NCBI GenBank assembly: GCA_030765045.1
Contig: CM060967.1
Coordinates: 147,451,751-147,515,750 of the forward strand
Direction of reading: 5' to 3'
Source: Tenodera sinensis
Taxonomy: Eukaryota > Arthropoda > Insecta > Mantodea > Mantidae
DNA length: 64,000 nt
Part shown: positions 42,812 through 53,358 of the stretch, piece after piece
Position numbering within the stretch: the stretch's first letter is position 1
Layout of the letters: each line of letters starts with the position of its first letter
The notes under the pieces: generated by a model
The model's input: only the letters and a program-made list of their open reading frames with translations
Database searches by the model: none
Told to the model about the DNA's origin: nothing
Made by a program: the position numbers and the translations under genes

Positions 42812-43036
42812 GAATATATTAATTCTGATGGAGCAAAGGGCCACTTCACAGACTCACAGTTCCTAGTGTTTGTAAACCGCATACTGGCCTTCCTGCTATC
42901 GGGTTTGTACATCATGCTGACAAGACAGCCAAGGCACATGGCTCCCCTTTACAAGTATGTTTATTGTTCCTTCTCCAACATCATGAGCTCATGGTGCCAA
43001 TATGAAGCTCTGAAGTATGTCAGCTTCCCTACCCAG
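42812..43036 (+). CDS. sll: slalom / PAPST1, coding exon 4
   Basis: It has 75 complete codons between acceptor TCTTTGCAG (ending 42811) and donor GTAAAA (43037). It encodes FTDSQFLVFVNRILAFLLSG, then TRQPRHMAPLYKY and SSWCQYEALKYVSFPTQ. Human SLC35B2 has the same order (FTDSQFLV..NR, KQPRH.AP.Y.Y, SSWCQYEALK.VSFPTQ), the most convincing family match in the gene. Two membrane segments are predicted. Confidence 0.93.
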
Positions 43037-43115
43037 GTAAAATCAGTTGAATTGTTTGTTAAACTTAGGAAAATTGAAGCTATAACAGTGAAGCAACAGA
43101 ATATAAATTAAGAAT

Positions 43116-43237
43116 AAATTAGAAACTAAAAGCTTTACTTATCTTAGTAATATTGCAACTTGATGCAACTTGAAACTAGTCAGATTTGAAGAACTTGCAA
43201 TATTACTAAGATAAGTGAAGCTTTTAGTTTCTAATTT
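43116..43237. repeat. M1 fold-back MITE copy 2
   Basis: The long arms AAATTAGAAACTAAAAGC.. pair with ..GCTTTTAGTTTCTAATTT and the inner arms share ACTTATCTTAGTAATATTGC. It is shorter than the copy at 7619-7798 but has the same termini. It sits just downstream of sll exon 4. Confidence 0.75.
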
Positions 43238-43589
43238 GTTCTTAATTTAGTTAATTATTTTTTATTTCTCTACTGTGTGCAGGTTGTCCCAAAAACACAG
43301 ATAACGCTTAGTATATTATGTAGAATAGCAAACTGATTGGTTTTCAAGGGGGAACCCATGTCCGGAAATGCACGGTTTGGACACTGTAGTACATCAAAGT
43401 GTGAGATGAGTGTGTGTTCACATTTCGTCACTAAACCCAACATTGAGCTGTCTACATTGCAAACGAGCTTCAAATTGTGTACCTTCAACGTCATTGTACA
43501 GCCCATATCAGTGATAATGAGCCTTTTGCAGATGATGCAATACGTGTGGTTGTCTTTGAAGATTTTCAATCACTCCATGGACTCAAGCA

Positions 43590-43790
43590 ATAGCGTTCCC
43601 CACTGACATTACAGGAGTGCCATACACCACAATCTTCATACAACCCCACAGATAATAGAGGCGTCTGATCGGGTGTCCATACTGGCAATGAATTAATCCA
43701 CCTCTACCAATCCATTGATTTGGATAAGCGACGTTGAGGTGATTCCACACATTTACATCAAAATATGCTGGAGCTCATGTCAGCCATTTC
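43590..43790 (-). pseudogene. Tc1/mariner-like transposase C-terminal fragment
   Basis: The minus strand encodes VNVWNHLNVAYPNQWIGRGG, then a short damaged part where intact relatives have W..RSPDLTPLD, then YYLWGCMKIVVYGTPVMSV. The F/YP..WIGRGGP..WP.RSPDLTPLDFFLWG pattern is the C-terminal catalytic region of an insect-wide transposase group often annotated next to DUF4817. The catalytic Asp region is damaged here. Confidence 0.65.
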
Positions 43791-44013
43791 CTCAGTTATG
43801 TAATGGTATGCGTCACACTACTGTTAAAATGTTACTGTACTGGAAACTACACAAGTAATGCAGTAGGATGCACACCAAGGACTCCATGAAGGAATGTACT
43901 GCATTGCAGGAATGTTATTATGCCCAGATCCTTCATCCACAGTACACAGATGGCTAAGTAAGATACTAAAACGAATCTTAAGAAATTGTCATGATCATTC
44001 ATTCTCAAACTTT

Positions 44014-44659
44014 TGAGACCGAATATTAGAAGACCTCAAAAGAAAATCGTTCATGTGAATGTTTGTTAAAAGTGTAATTCGTTTTTTGATGTTGGTATGA
44101 GATAATTAAATGACGAAAACATGTTGATAAGGTTCATTGTTACGAACAACTAAGTTTGCACAAAGACGTCATAAATCTTTCCATATTTGATTTTAATATA
44201 TATGTATAAATATTAGAATTGTATGTGTTCCATAATAAAAGTAGGGGAGGATGATTAGGGGTCGCTTCCCTAACGAGAAAGAACTATTTGATGGACGCAT
44301 GCGCGGATGAATATGAAAAAGGCGGTGTCGCGTCAAATGACGCCAAAAAACTGTTCACTCGCGTGTGTATCTTCGAGATGAAAAGACAATCATATTTAGG
44401 TAGTGTGAACATGAACTTTCACCAAACTTTCATCAAGCATAAGTTCCACTAAGTGAAAAAGTGTAAAGGTTTTTAAGCATTTAGAATGGTGCTGAGAGAA
44501 ATTGTTTAATGTAAAGTATCGATGAAGTGTTAATAAATTAATACATTGTGGTAAAGAAACATTGTGTGATATTTCATTCCATCCGTTACCACGACTTAGA
44601 TAGAAAACGAGTCTCATAGCACAGCACATTCCGTAATGATAATTGCAAAAACAGCACCA
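44014..44659 (+). mobile_element. Solo LTR, copy 2 (646 bp, CTTT duplication)
   Basis: It runs from TGAGACCGAATATTAG to AAAACAGCACCA, flanked by CTTT at 44010-44013 and 44660-44663. It carries AATAAA-like signals (AATAAAAGTAGG at about 44233) as expected for an LTR. It interrupts the 43281-44780 DNA element, so it is younger than that element. Confidence 0.92.
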
Positions 44660-44785
44660 CTTTGATGCTCTGCAGTGTCCATACCACGCATTTCTGGACA
44701 GGGGTTCCCTCTTGAAAACTGATCAGTTTGCCATCCCATGCAGCATCCTAAGCATTGTCAGTGTTTTTTTGGGACACCTTGTGTA

Positions 44786-45350
44786 GTAAGTAAGGGAAGT
44801 ATAGTATCTGATCCAAAAATTTGATGTCAAGATTTCATTGGAAATATATGTTTTGAGACCCCTTGAACTCATAAAAAGCATTTTTAGAAAATATGTGTGT
44901 GTGTATGGGTGTATGTATCTACATGAGTGAGCATGTGTGCATCCATATGTGCATGTATGTGTGTTGGGATTGGGGGTGGGTATGTGGATGTTTGTGCATG
45001 TGCATGCATCTCTCTGTCTGTGAACATAACTTAAAAATGAAAAGTCGGCTGAATATCAAACTTGGTATTTAAGTTCAGCGTCTTCACCATGAAGATTTTC
45101 AAGAAAATCCCTCCACCCCAAATTACCCTTTACATGGAAGATTTTTTAAAAAATTTGGTTTTCTTGAAAGTAGCTTAAATGATTTTGATTGAAATGTTGC
45201 ACTTTAAGTTATTTTTATGACAAATAAAATGTATATCGTGAATTTTCTGGGAATAGCCTCTTCATTCTGGTGACTTTATAACTGGTAACAGTAAGAGATA
45301 GACAAAATTTTACTACCCAAAAAGGTAGCTATTGTTAAAGGGTACAATTT
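44786..45350 (-). repeat. Z repeat copy, inverted
   Basis: It starts TAGTAAGTAAGGGAAGTATA and shares TGATGTCAAGATTTCATTGG, GAAATATATGTTTTGAGACC, a TG microsatellite (about 44895-45020) and CAAATAAAATGTATATCGTG with the other Z copies. It abuts the right terminus of the previous element. Confidence 0.6.
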
Positions 45351-45420
45351 AGGTGACACCTGGGAACACAAATAATTATACTTTTGAGTAATCATAAGCT
45401 TTCACAGCCACAGTCAGAAT

Positions 45421-45525
45421 AATTAATAGTGAATTCTTCTGGACTGATAAGCAATAGTCTATTAGCATTTAAATGTCCAGACATTATGACTTATCAGGCT
45501 GGAAGAATCCACTATTCATTAATTA
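45421..45525. repeat. Short inverted repeat
   Basis: AATTAATAGTGAATTCTTCT at 45421-45440 pairs with GGAAGAATCCACTATTCATT at about 45501-45520. A following segment AACATGTTTCAGAGG (about 45637) and TCCATTATCAGC again resembles Penelope-type termini. No coding content. Confidence 0.45.
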
Positions 45526-45854
45526 TGCTTTTTTGGAGCTAAATATCCATATAAAGAGAGGTAAAACACATTTCCATTAAAATAAGAAACTGGATTGATT
45601 AATAACACTAAAAATGCTCACTAAATTTTCTGGAACATGTTTCAGAGGTTAGTTTCCTCCATTATCAGCCGGACATTGGCTGAACTTGTTTGTAGAGGTT
45701 GGTTCTTCCGTAGCACTGCTTGTTGTGATTCTAAGAACTTGTGTAATGGATCTTTCTGTGAGACATCGAAATTCAAAACTGTCCTTGTTCTTCCAGATGA
45801 AAATCTGTTTCCATTACATTAGTGAGATTATGCACTCACACCTCGGTTTGCATA

Positions 45855-47140
45855 GTCTCTAATTTATTTTACTATTTTGCTGCAGAGTTCTAAGTTCACA
45901 CATGTGTCCACAATGTTTACATTCACGTGTTTCCGCTGGTTCATGAAATGCTAAGTTACTACAAATCATATGGTGAAAGCCATGTACTGCTATTCTTGTA
46001 AGCACATGTCTCATCTCAAAGTTGGATGCTGTCCACATTTGGCCTATCATGGCCCCTGTTCCATAGAATTCCTGGGGTATTTCTTCTTTTTGGTGATTTT
46101 AGTAGTTTCTCTGAGGCTCCTGTGTTTGGTAGAGGCAAAAATGACTTGATGTCCCCAATGAGGAACATTTCTCTTGTGAGAAGGTAGACGAGTCTGGGTC
46201 TGGTAATCATTGACACTCCGATAGCTCTTTTGATATGAGACAGAATATTAGAAGACCCCAAAAGAAAATCGTTTATGTGAATATTTGTTAGGAGTGTAAT
46301 TCGTTTTTTGATGTTGGTATGAGATGGTTAAATGACGAAAACGTGTTACTAATGTTCATTGTTACGGACAATTAAGTTTGTTTAAAGACGTCATAAATAT
46401 TTCCATATTTAATGTATAAATATTAGAATTATATGTGTTCAGTCTTGTTAGTGAAGGGAGAATGGTTAGGGATCACTTCCCTAATAAGAAGGAACTATTT
46501 GATGGACGCATACGCGGATGTATACGAGAAAGGTAGTATCACGTGAGATGACGCTGAACTTTTTTTCACTAGCGTCTACGTGTCCAAAGTGATAGGACGT
46601 ATTTTGGTAGTGTGTGAACATTGTAGAATGTTTACCAGACTTTCATCAAGCTTTTGTTCCACTTTTTGAAAAAGCGGAAAGACTTAAATAATTTAAAACG
46701 GTGCTAAGAGGATTTATTTAAATGTAAAATAGAGAAAAAGTGTTAATAAAGTAATACATTGTGGTGAAGAAACATCGTGTGATTTTTCATTCCATCCGTT
46801 ACCACACCCTGAGAGAAATAAGAGCCTCATCGCTCAAACGTGAAACGATGCTTCGATAAAAACGGCACCAGATATATAGCGCCTTTTACTCTTTCTAATA
46901 CAGATAGGTTCTTTTCACTAAGGTGTGACAATGTGACTTCTATCCCATATGTTAGGATTGGCATGATTTTTGTTCTGAACAGTGTCATTGCTGTCTCTAA
47001 GTTGAGGGTTCTGAGTAGCTAATTTCATGCATTGCCCTTATAGCTTGCACTGCTTTCTCTGTTTCATGCTTTGTAAAACATTTGGCACTTGTTTGTTGTG
47101 TGATTCCCAGATATTTGAACTTGCGATGGTTATCTTAGGG
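45855..47140 (-). pseudogene. LINE ORF2 C-terminal pseudogene, split by solo LTR 3
   Basis: On the minus strand right of the LTR (47140-46875) are FKYLGITQQTSAKCFTKHET and KAVQAIRAMHEI. Left of the LTR (46231-45859) are ERAIGVSMITRPRLVYLLTR, EMFLIGDIKSFLPLPNT, then MRHVLTRIAVHGFHHMICSN and HEPAETRECKHCGHMCE, a Cys/His cluster. This is the thumb and C-terminal region of a non-LTR reverse transcriptase type common in cockroach and termite genomes, to my knowledge. The catalytic box is not included. Frameshifts are present. Confidence 0.65.
46236..46870 (+). mobile_element. Solo LTR, copy 3 (635 bp, GATA duplication)
   Basis: It begins TGAGACAGAATATTAG and ends AAAACGGCACCA, flanked by GATA at 46232-46235 and 46871-46874. 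It is closely similar to copy 2 through most of its length (TTATGTGAATATTTGTTAGG, GACGTCATAAATATTTCC). Inserted into the LINE relic. Confidence 0.92.
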
Positions 47141-47364
47141 CTCGGATTTTTAGGTGCTAAAACTTAGAAAATATTTATTTTTTATGTGCTAAAAGTCTCG
47201 AAAATATGTGCTAAAGCAAATAAAATATTTTTAAAATCTGAGTGGCTGAATTACCTAGTACTATTACTACCTATTACTGACCAGACATTATTCTTGGGGG
47301 GAATCACCAAGTACTGTAGAATTACCGTATAGACCGCACGATTCCTCAAATTTTCCATCTGGAA
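47140..47364 (+). repeat. Possible hAT terminus (CGGBP1-type)
   Basis: The segment GGGCTCGGATTTTTAGGTGC followed by repeated TGTGCTAAAAG/TGTGCTAAAGC resembles the 5' non-coding end of the hAT relic at 31700. This is a weak similarity seen by eye only. Confidence 0.3.
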
Positions 47365-47576
47365 AGATTCGACGATTGCCAACATCTGCAGGCAAGGTCA
47401 TGGCATCAGTTTTTTGGGATCATTTTCATTATCTCCAAAACAGAAAGGCAATCAATGGCAAGTATTATGCAAACTTGTTGCAGTGTTTGAGTGATGAAAT
47501 CAAACAAAAATGGTCACTTTTAGATGGATTTGTTTGTTTATTCACACAGCAGAAAGAACCCACTAGAAGGCACTAA
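47365..47576 (+). pseudogene. Mariner transposase catalytic fragment
   Basis: An open stretch encodes LPTSAGKVMASVFWDHFHYL, then KAINGKYYANLLQCLSDEIK. SAGKVM.(S/T)VFWD is the segment around the first catalytic Asp of mariner transposases, and the following INGEYYANLL..L..EI is its normal continuation. It ends in unrelated codons at 47576, and neither terminus is seen. This is the third mariner-family relic in the sll introns. Confidence 0.75.
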
Positions 47577-47900
47577 ATTTAAAATGAAAGGTAGTTAGAA
47601 AGTGACTAGCACTAAAATAGCTGCTTTAATACAATAATCATATATATTCATTTTTTCAGTTTATTTTGCATCAAATTCCCCAATTTTCAAAACTGTGGAA
47701 ATTAATGATTTTGCCCTATATGAAATTGGAAAAAAAAAAAATCTTTAAAGGGTATGCAGTTCCCCCACAAAAAAGAAGCACTGGTTCAACTATTTAGATA
47801 CGATAGAAGTGCTTTCAAATTTGGGGAAAATCATAAAAAGAATAAACTTGTATGATAATCCTGACTAAAAAAGCATATAATTTTGATGTTCAAATTTCAG

Positions 47901-48051
47901 GTGTTGGCCAAGGCTTCCAAGATAATTCCAGTAATGATAATGGGCAAGATTGTGTCAAGAAGAAAGTATGAATACTATGAATATGTGACAGCGGTGCTTA
48001 TTTCTCTTGGTATGGCTTTTTTTATGCTTGGCAGTGTTGATGATCATAAAG
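47901..48051 (+). CDS. sll: slalom / PAPST1, coding exon 5
   Basis: The acceptor AAATTTCAG ends at 47900 and the donor GTAAGT starts at 48052, phase 1. It encodes VLAKASKIIPVMIMGKIVSR, the conserved nucleotide-sugar-transporter motif K.(I/V)IPVM.MGK, followed by RKYEYYEYVTAVLISLGMAF and a short loop ending DDHK. The Lys and Pro residues of this motif are family-defining. Confidence 0.92.
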
Positions 48052-48228
48052 GTAAGTAACTGCATCATACTAAATCTTACAGTGCTCTTGAGCTATGCTC
48101 TGTTTTCAATGAGAAAAGTGAAGCTATTAACAGTGAAGCAATATAAATATATAGACACTGGACTGTATAACTGTATATTCACAGCTTAGAATAAAATAAG
48201 TGAAGCCTAGTCTCTAGATATTTATGTA

Positions 48229-49402
48229 CGAGGGGCGTCTCAAAAGTAACCTGCACTATTTTTTTAAAAAATAACAAAACATTTAAATATTTTAAAAAGG
48301 GTATATTTTGAAAGCTACATTCAGTACCTATCTTTCCACATAATTTCCTTGAACCTAAATACATATTTGATACCGTGGTAACAGTTTTTTTAACCCAATG
48401 TCAAACCACTCTCCTGCCAAACTGGATAGCCATCTTTCCACTTCTTGTTTCAGTTCCTCGTCATTTACGAAGCGCCTTCCCCCAAGATGTTGCTGCAGCT
48501 CCGGAAAAAGATGGTAATCACTCGGTGCAAGGTCAGGTGCACTAGATGGATGACCGAAAACATCCCATCGAAACTGTTCAAAATGGCTTGAGTTTCACGG
48601 GCAGCGTGCGGTAGAGTGTTATCGTGGACCAGAAAAACTGTTTTGCTCAACTTTCCCTTCCTTTTGTTTTGTATAGCTCTTTTGAGTTTTCTCAGCACCT
48701 CACAATAGCGAGCAGCTGTCATCGTGGTCCCATGGAGCAGGTAATCGATTAACAGTACTCCCTTCGAATCCCAGAATATCGTTGTGATGACCTTGACAGC
48801 CGATGCAACAACTTTTGCCTTTTTTTGGAGTTGCCTCATCCATTCATTTCCACAACTTGCACACACTTTCCATAGACACAGATCCTTAGAAATAATCCTG
48901 TGAAGCGATGCATGGCTTATTTCAATATACAGAGGAAGTTGAAACAAACCTGCATCAAGTGTAAGGCGCTGATCGGTGTTCACGACTGCTCGAACCTCGT
49001 CAACAATATCCGGAGCGAGGGAAGTGGAGGGTTGGCCGCTTCATTGCTCATTGTGTAATGTTGTTCTCCCTTTAATGAACGATTGGGGCCAACGAGAAGC
49101 CATTTGTCTTGACAAAACATCTTTTCCATAAACACTGCACAACTCGCAATGAATTTCAGTCGCATATTTATTTTTTCCCGTCAGAAAACGGATTACGGCG
49201 CGAACTTCACAATCGGCGGTAGGAACGAGTGGAGTCTCCATTGTTACTGCCGTTTTAATATCCAAGCAATAAACTTAGGGGCCTAGGAATTTTAAGGTGC
49301 TGCTACTATACCCATACCTATATACCCTGGGACTTTCAGACTTTTTCCGCCTACCGCGCGGATTTAAAAAAATAGTGCAAGTTACTTTTGAGACGGCCCT
49401 TG
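48229..49402 (-). mobile_element. Mariner element, full length with both termini
   Basis: The terminal inverted repeats (about 35 bp) run CGAGGGGCGTCTCAAAAGTA from 48229 and, on the complement, CAAGGGCCGTCTCAAAAGTA ending at 49402. TA is at 48227-48228 and 49403-49404. At 1174 bp it has nearly the standard mariner length. The transposase is on the minus strand and broken. Confidence 0.9.
48353..49241 (-). pseudogene. Mariner transposase pseudogene (DD34D)
   Basis: It starts METPLVPTADCEVRAVIRFL (49241), followed by KYATEIHCELCSVYGKD and a stop. A second frame holds VNTDQRLTLDAGLF and ISHASLHRIISKDL. Then comes VITTIFWDSKGVLLIDYLLH with the first Asp, TVFLVHDNTLPHAARETQAI with the second, and, one frame away, APSDYHLF with the third and ELQQHLGGRRFVNDEELKQE. 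Codon-level order is complete from start to C-terminus, so only a few lesions (one stop, about three frameshifts) separate it from an open frame. Confidence 0.88.
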
Positions 49403-49711
49403 TATATTGAGGCAAAAATTACTCCTCAATTATCTTTTAGTTTACTTCTTTCTTTTATTTACTTTACATCCGTGATGGTTTTGCTTACACAAATTGTCAT
49501 CAAATACACTTAAAGACTCTTTTTACTTACGTAAAACTGTACAACTAGTATTCAGAACTGCTCAAGTTACCCAGCCTTCTATACCATGTCTCAGGTTAGT
49601 TCAATCCTGCTGTAAACAACAAGGTGGTGCTGACTCAACTCGCCACATGTTAGACCTACAGGTATGCACATAAGTTTTGCAACACTAGCAGATATATAGC
49701 AGCGCTAACTT

Positions 49712-50290
49712 CTAGACAATAAATAGAGTTGGGTTACACATTAACTTATTAAATCTATGAGTTGGAATATTAATAGAATCATGCAGTAACATAATGGTTA
49801 CCTTTAATCGGATCCCTTCTTCTCTGTCCACTATAACTGATTTCTGCCCTCGCTTTTGAAATTTCAATCCAATATCTATCAGCAAACGGTGGAGAGTACA
49901 TCGTGAAAAATTCGGCAAGTCCGTGTCAGAATTTACCGCATGCAAAATTTTGTTTACAGTCGGCGGTTCATTTCTGAAAAAATAATCATGAATTTTACTG
50001 CGTACAGCCTTTTCATAAAATTGTCGTATTTCTCCACGCGCTGTTTGCATTTACACGATTTTCTCGGCGTTCTTAGTGTTCCAGATGCTTGCTGTTCCAT
50101 TCAAACACTATGTACACTACTTGCAGAAACACCAAGGAGATCACCAGTTTCTTTCCCAATGTTTTTTTATAGACGATTCCGGGTTTCTTTCTTTAAGCAC
50201 TACAAAACAATGCGTGATCATTCGCCTCTCACCACTTTTTAAAGGTTTGCCTCGATTGTGTTTCATTTCGGCTGAAGCACCAGCCTGCTC
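49712..50290 (-). pseudogene. Tc1/mariner-superfamily transposase N-terminal fragment
   Basis: The minus strand encodes GKPLKSGERRMITHCFVVLK and ERNPE (about 50190-50270). After frame changes come LLGVSASSVHSV, EKAVRSKIHDYFFRNEPPTV and DTDLPNFSRCTLHRLLIDIG (49850-50000). This is the helix-turn-helix region (L..GE......V...L......S.......TGVS..TV..I and FFRNEPPTLD.VL..VN.D.DLP.FSRTTL.RLL) of a transposase group common in insects. The catalytic domain is missing past about 49800. Confidence 0.65.
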
Positions 50291-50409
50291 CACGATGAAA
50301 AGCTTACTGATTTTAAATTGCATATATATTAGTGTCCTTGGACTTGTGAGGTACATGAGATGTACAGGAAATACAGTGTTAAATATCAGAAGCAACTCCA
50401 CACTATAAA

Positions 50410-51996
50410 CAATAACGTCTTAATCAGCATTCAACTAGATACTGACCTCGTTGCGAGAGAGCTGTCTGATACAGGAATGCAAAAATATTATACGTACCTA
50501 TAATAGCAGTGTCCCTTAGTAATTGTTAAGTAAAATGCAGCTTAATTTAGCATAATAGGTTAACAGGGTGTATAATTTCACCTGTCTTCTGTCTAATTTG
50601 TATATAGTATACTATTATGTATATATCTGTTATATATATTCCTTTCAGAACTCACGAGCCCAGAACACATCTATGTGATATGTGAAGCAGGAAGATAAAA
50701 TGTGGGGCTATTTACGTTTATAAGAATCGAAACATTTGCATACTTTTCTGTGTCCAAAATTAGCTCGCACAGAGCAGTGATCAGAAAACTACTTACAGTA
50801 CTGTACCTAAAGGAGGGGTTTATCGTACGTGTGCAAATAAAAAAAACGCCCATTAACTCCGCTAAACCAATCAACAGCTTAACCATTTTCTGTCCCAATA
50901 TCTCTGTCTCTGTCTCTCTTCCTGCCCAGACGTTTACAACAGGATGGAACTAGGTTGAGACAGATTATAGCAATGTGATGTCAGCCTTGGAACATCGAAT
51001 ATACGGAATGCTTCCCACACTGAAGCTTGACAATTAGCGTACTCTACGTCAATGTTACACTGCTCCCCCCTCAGTGCTGGTCACCCCGACCAATGCCACT
51101 GGCATCTTCCACTGAGGTAATCCCTGGATGCATTAACTGCATCACTGTCCTCCCATCCTCCTAGTGCAGGTCTTGTTCATTGTCGGACAATGCCCCCTAT
51201 ACCCATGGGGTTCCATGACTGCCATGATCACCACCACTGCCACTGCCACCATAGGAAGGCATTACATTGGTTTTTCTCCTTTTCGATATTTATATATTAT
51301 ATATATTCGATATTTATATATTCGATATTTATATATATATATTTATATTTTTGCTCATTGAGATGATTAAAGAATTTACTAAGCCACATTTCTACTTGTG
51401 GCCAAATAACAAATCTATGTCCACGGTACTTCTGTTTTGTGAGTGCTGGACTCAAAAGCCAATTTCTCAGCCTTTCCACTATGAAGTTTACAACAACCAG
51501 ACACTTAGTGGACTACTCATTGGCAGCCCTTCTGTTTGTTAATTAGTTTCCATTTTCATAGATCACATGCTAAAATTTTATGACTATGACTTATCACTAG
51601 GTTTGTAAGCAGGTTTCCCTTTTGCAGAGCCTAAAAGAACTTTTTATGCACTTTGTGTTTTCTAATTTAAAGATCAACATACATAGTTATTAATGATTTG
51701 AAGCTTTCCCAGCATTGGTTATTGATGATAGTTTCTTGGGCTAACAGCCAGATGAAATTTAAGTAACTGCCCAAGCTTTCAGCAACTAGCTCTGCTACCA
51801 TCCTCAGGGGAACTGAAGTTAGACTACAGATGTTACAATATTTATTCCTAGCCAGTGGTAGATAAGATCCACCTACTTTCTTCCCATTGGTTGAGCTCTG
51901 GCCAATGGAGACACAAGTGTGGGACCAATCTGGTGGCTGCCGAGGCTTCTTTGTGCTGTAGTGGAGAGGCATAGTGAACGACTGGCATCCATCCTT
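50410..51996. other. sll intron 5, mostly unassigned
   Basis: An AT microsatellite-like tandem of TCGATATTTATATA units lies at about 51284-51352. The part at 51735-51960 (CCCAAGCTTTCAGCAACTAG, CTCTGCTACCATCCTCAGGG) resembles the terminal repeat wording of Penelope-like elements, with low confidence. No host exon seen. Confidence 0.4.
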
Positions 51997-52602
51997 TGAG
52001 AGGTAGAACTGGAACTTAAAAATTCAATGCCACAGCTGGGATTTGAACTACAGACCCTCCGCTTACTAGGCCAGTGCTCTAACCATTAAGCTACTGTGAC
52101 AACCTGCCAGAATGACATTGAATTCTCAAACCAGTTCGTAGTTCTCCCAGTAAACCACAAAGGCAGTCTCACATCAGAAACAATTACCCCAATGGTAACT
52201 TACTATTGCAAGTACTTTATGTCCCGGGATTAAATAACCTTCAGATGGTAATTATTATTTATTTATGCCAACAAACTTACTGTTGGTGTTTTTAAAGACA
52301 CAAGCCGTGTGTGGGCAATGTTTGAGAGGTAGAACTGGAACTTAAAAATTCAATGCCACAGCTGGGATTTGAACCATATTTGGCATAAATAAATAATAAT
52401 TACCATCTAAAGGTTATTTAATCCTGGGACATGAAGTACTTGCAATAGTTAGCCACCATTGGGGTAATTGTCTCTGATATGAGACTGTCTTTGTGGTTTA
52501 CCGGGAGAATACGAACTGGTTTGAGAATTCATTGTCACTCTGGCAGGTTGTCACAGTAGCTTAATGGTTAGAGCACCCACCTAGTAAGCGGAGGGTCTGT
52601 GG
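51997..52602 (-). mobile_element. SINE-A compound locus (tandem plus inverted)
   Basis: One complete minus-oriented unit (51997-52321) is followed by a partial second unit (to about 52378) and then a plus-oriented segment (about 52379-52602) carrying a plus-strand A-box TAGCTTAATGGTTAGAGCA. It ends at the B-box, where a LINE fragment begins. Both orientations of the tRNA-like module are therefore present. Confidence 0.75.
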
Positions 52603-52960
52603 CTTTTAAATAAAGCAACAAATGGGTTTCATTTGGTATCTTTTCCATTGTTCTTAGATGTTTTCTGAATATTCCACGTCCAGTTATATAGCTTATAACT
52701 CTTCTAAGTTTCGTCTTAGTTAGCCTAACAAGTGAGCTACTTATTTTGTCCTCAGGCTTATTAATTATCTGCCTGTAAAATTTGTTCACGGGTATTATTT
52801 TCTATTTGTTTTGGGTTTCATTACGAACCCAATTTTGTTCTGTGTTTTTGGCTTCTAAGATTCTTATTCCTTCTGGCCCTGTGAAAGAGAGAGAGAGATG
52901 CTCCTTTCTTTGCTAGGACATCGGCATGCTAAAATTTTGTATTTTTGTGGGCTCCAAAGT
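52603..52960 (-). pseudogene. LINE ORF2 C-terminal fragment (RNase H end region)
   Basis: The minus strand encodes a decayed CPSKERSISLSFTGPEGI (about 52860-52925), EQNWVRNETQNK, then KTKLRRVISYITGRGIFRKH and LRTMEKIPN (52630-52720). In R1/Jockey-type LINEs the RNase H domain is followed by S.T.F.GPEP..., EW....., and L....++TGH..LR.HL..M, the same order seen here. Three or more lesions are present. Confidence 0.65.
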
Positions 52961-53143
52961 GTGGTAATAGATATATTTTTGTCTATAAGGTATTGATTGT
53001 TTTACAGTGTGTTTAGCAAATTATAAACATATTACTTTTACCAGTGTTATGAGTACAGTAGGAAGAAACAAAGTGATGCAGAATATTCTTACTTTTAAAT
53101 TTCCAAAATATCCTCAAAGCACATGTATTACATAATGTTGTAG

Positions 53144-53358
53144 GTGCTGCAGTGACAACTTTCTCTGGGTTGGTACTACTTGCATCATACATGTTGTTTG
53201 ACAGCTTCACGTCCAACTGGCAAGGGGAATTATTTTCACATTATGCCATGAGTTCAGTACAGATGATGTGTGGAGTTAACCTGTTTTCCTGCCTTTTTAC
53301 TGCCGTCTCACTGGCCCAGCAAGGGGGCTTCATACATTCCGTCGGTTTCATGGCACAG
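53144..53358 (+). CDS. sll: slalom / PAPST1, coding exon 6
   Basis: The acceptor TTGTAG ends at 53143; the donor GTACAT is at 53359 after a full codon. It encodes TTFSGLVLLASYMLFDSFTS, NWQGELF, MSSVQMMCGVNLFSCLFT and GGFIHSVGFMAQ. The FDSFTSNWQ..LF and MSSVQMM.GVN.FSCLFT motifs are shared with SLC35B2. Two membrane segments are evident. Confidence 0.92.

Larger units (their letters stand above)
43281..44780 (-). mobile_element. DNA transposon with about 125-bp inverted termini, split by a solo LTR
   Basis: The left end (AGGTTGTCCCAAAAACACAG onward to about 43400) is matched in inverted order by about 44660-44780, including CGCATTTCTGGACAGGGGTT and GTCAGTGTTTTTTTGGGACA. The transposase fragment at 43590-43790 lies inside. 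The solo LTR at 44014-44659 separates the body from the right terminus. Without the LTR, about 0.85 kb remains, so the element is internally deleted. Confidence 0.75.

Noticed and set aside
42695..43111. 138-codon frame taken as a single-exon gene
   Set aside because: Only 42812-43036 is coding (sll exon 4); the flanks are intron read-through past the splice sites.
43337..43606. 89-codon plus-strand frame as a gene
   Set aside because: It lies within the inverted terminus and body of the 43281-44780 DNA element, antisense to its transposase remnant.
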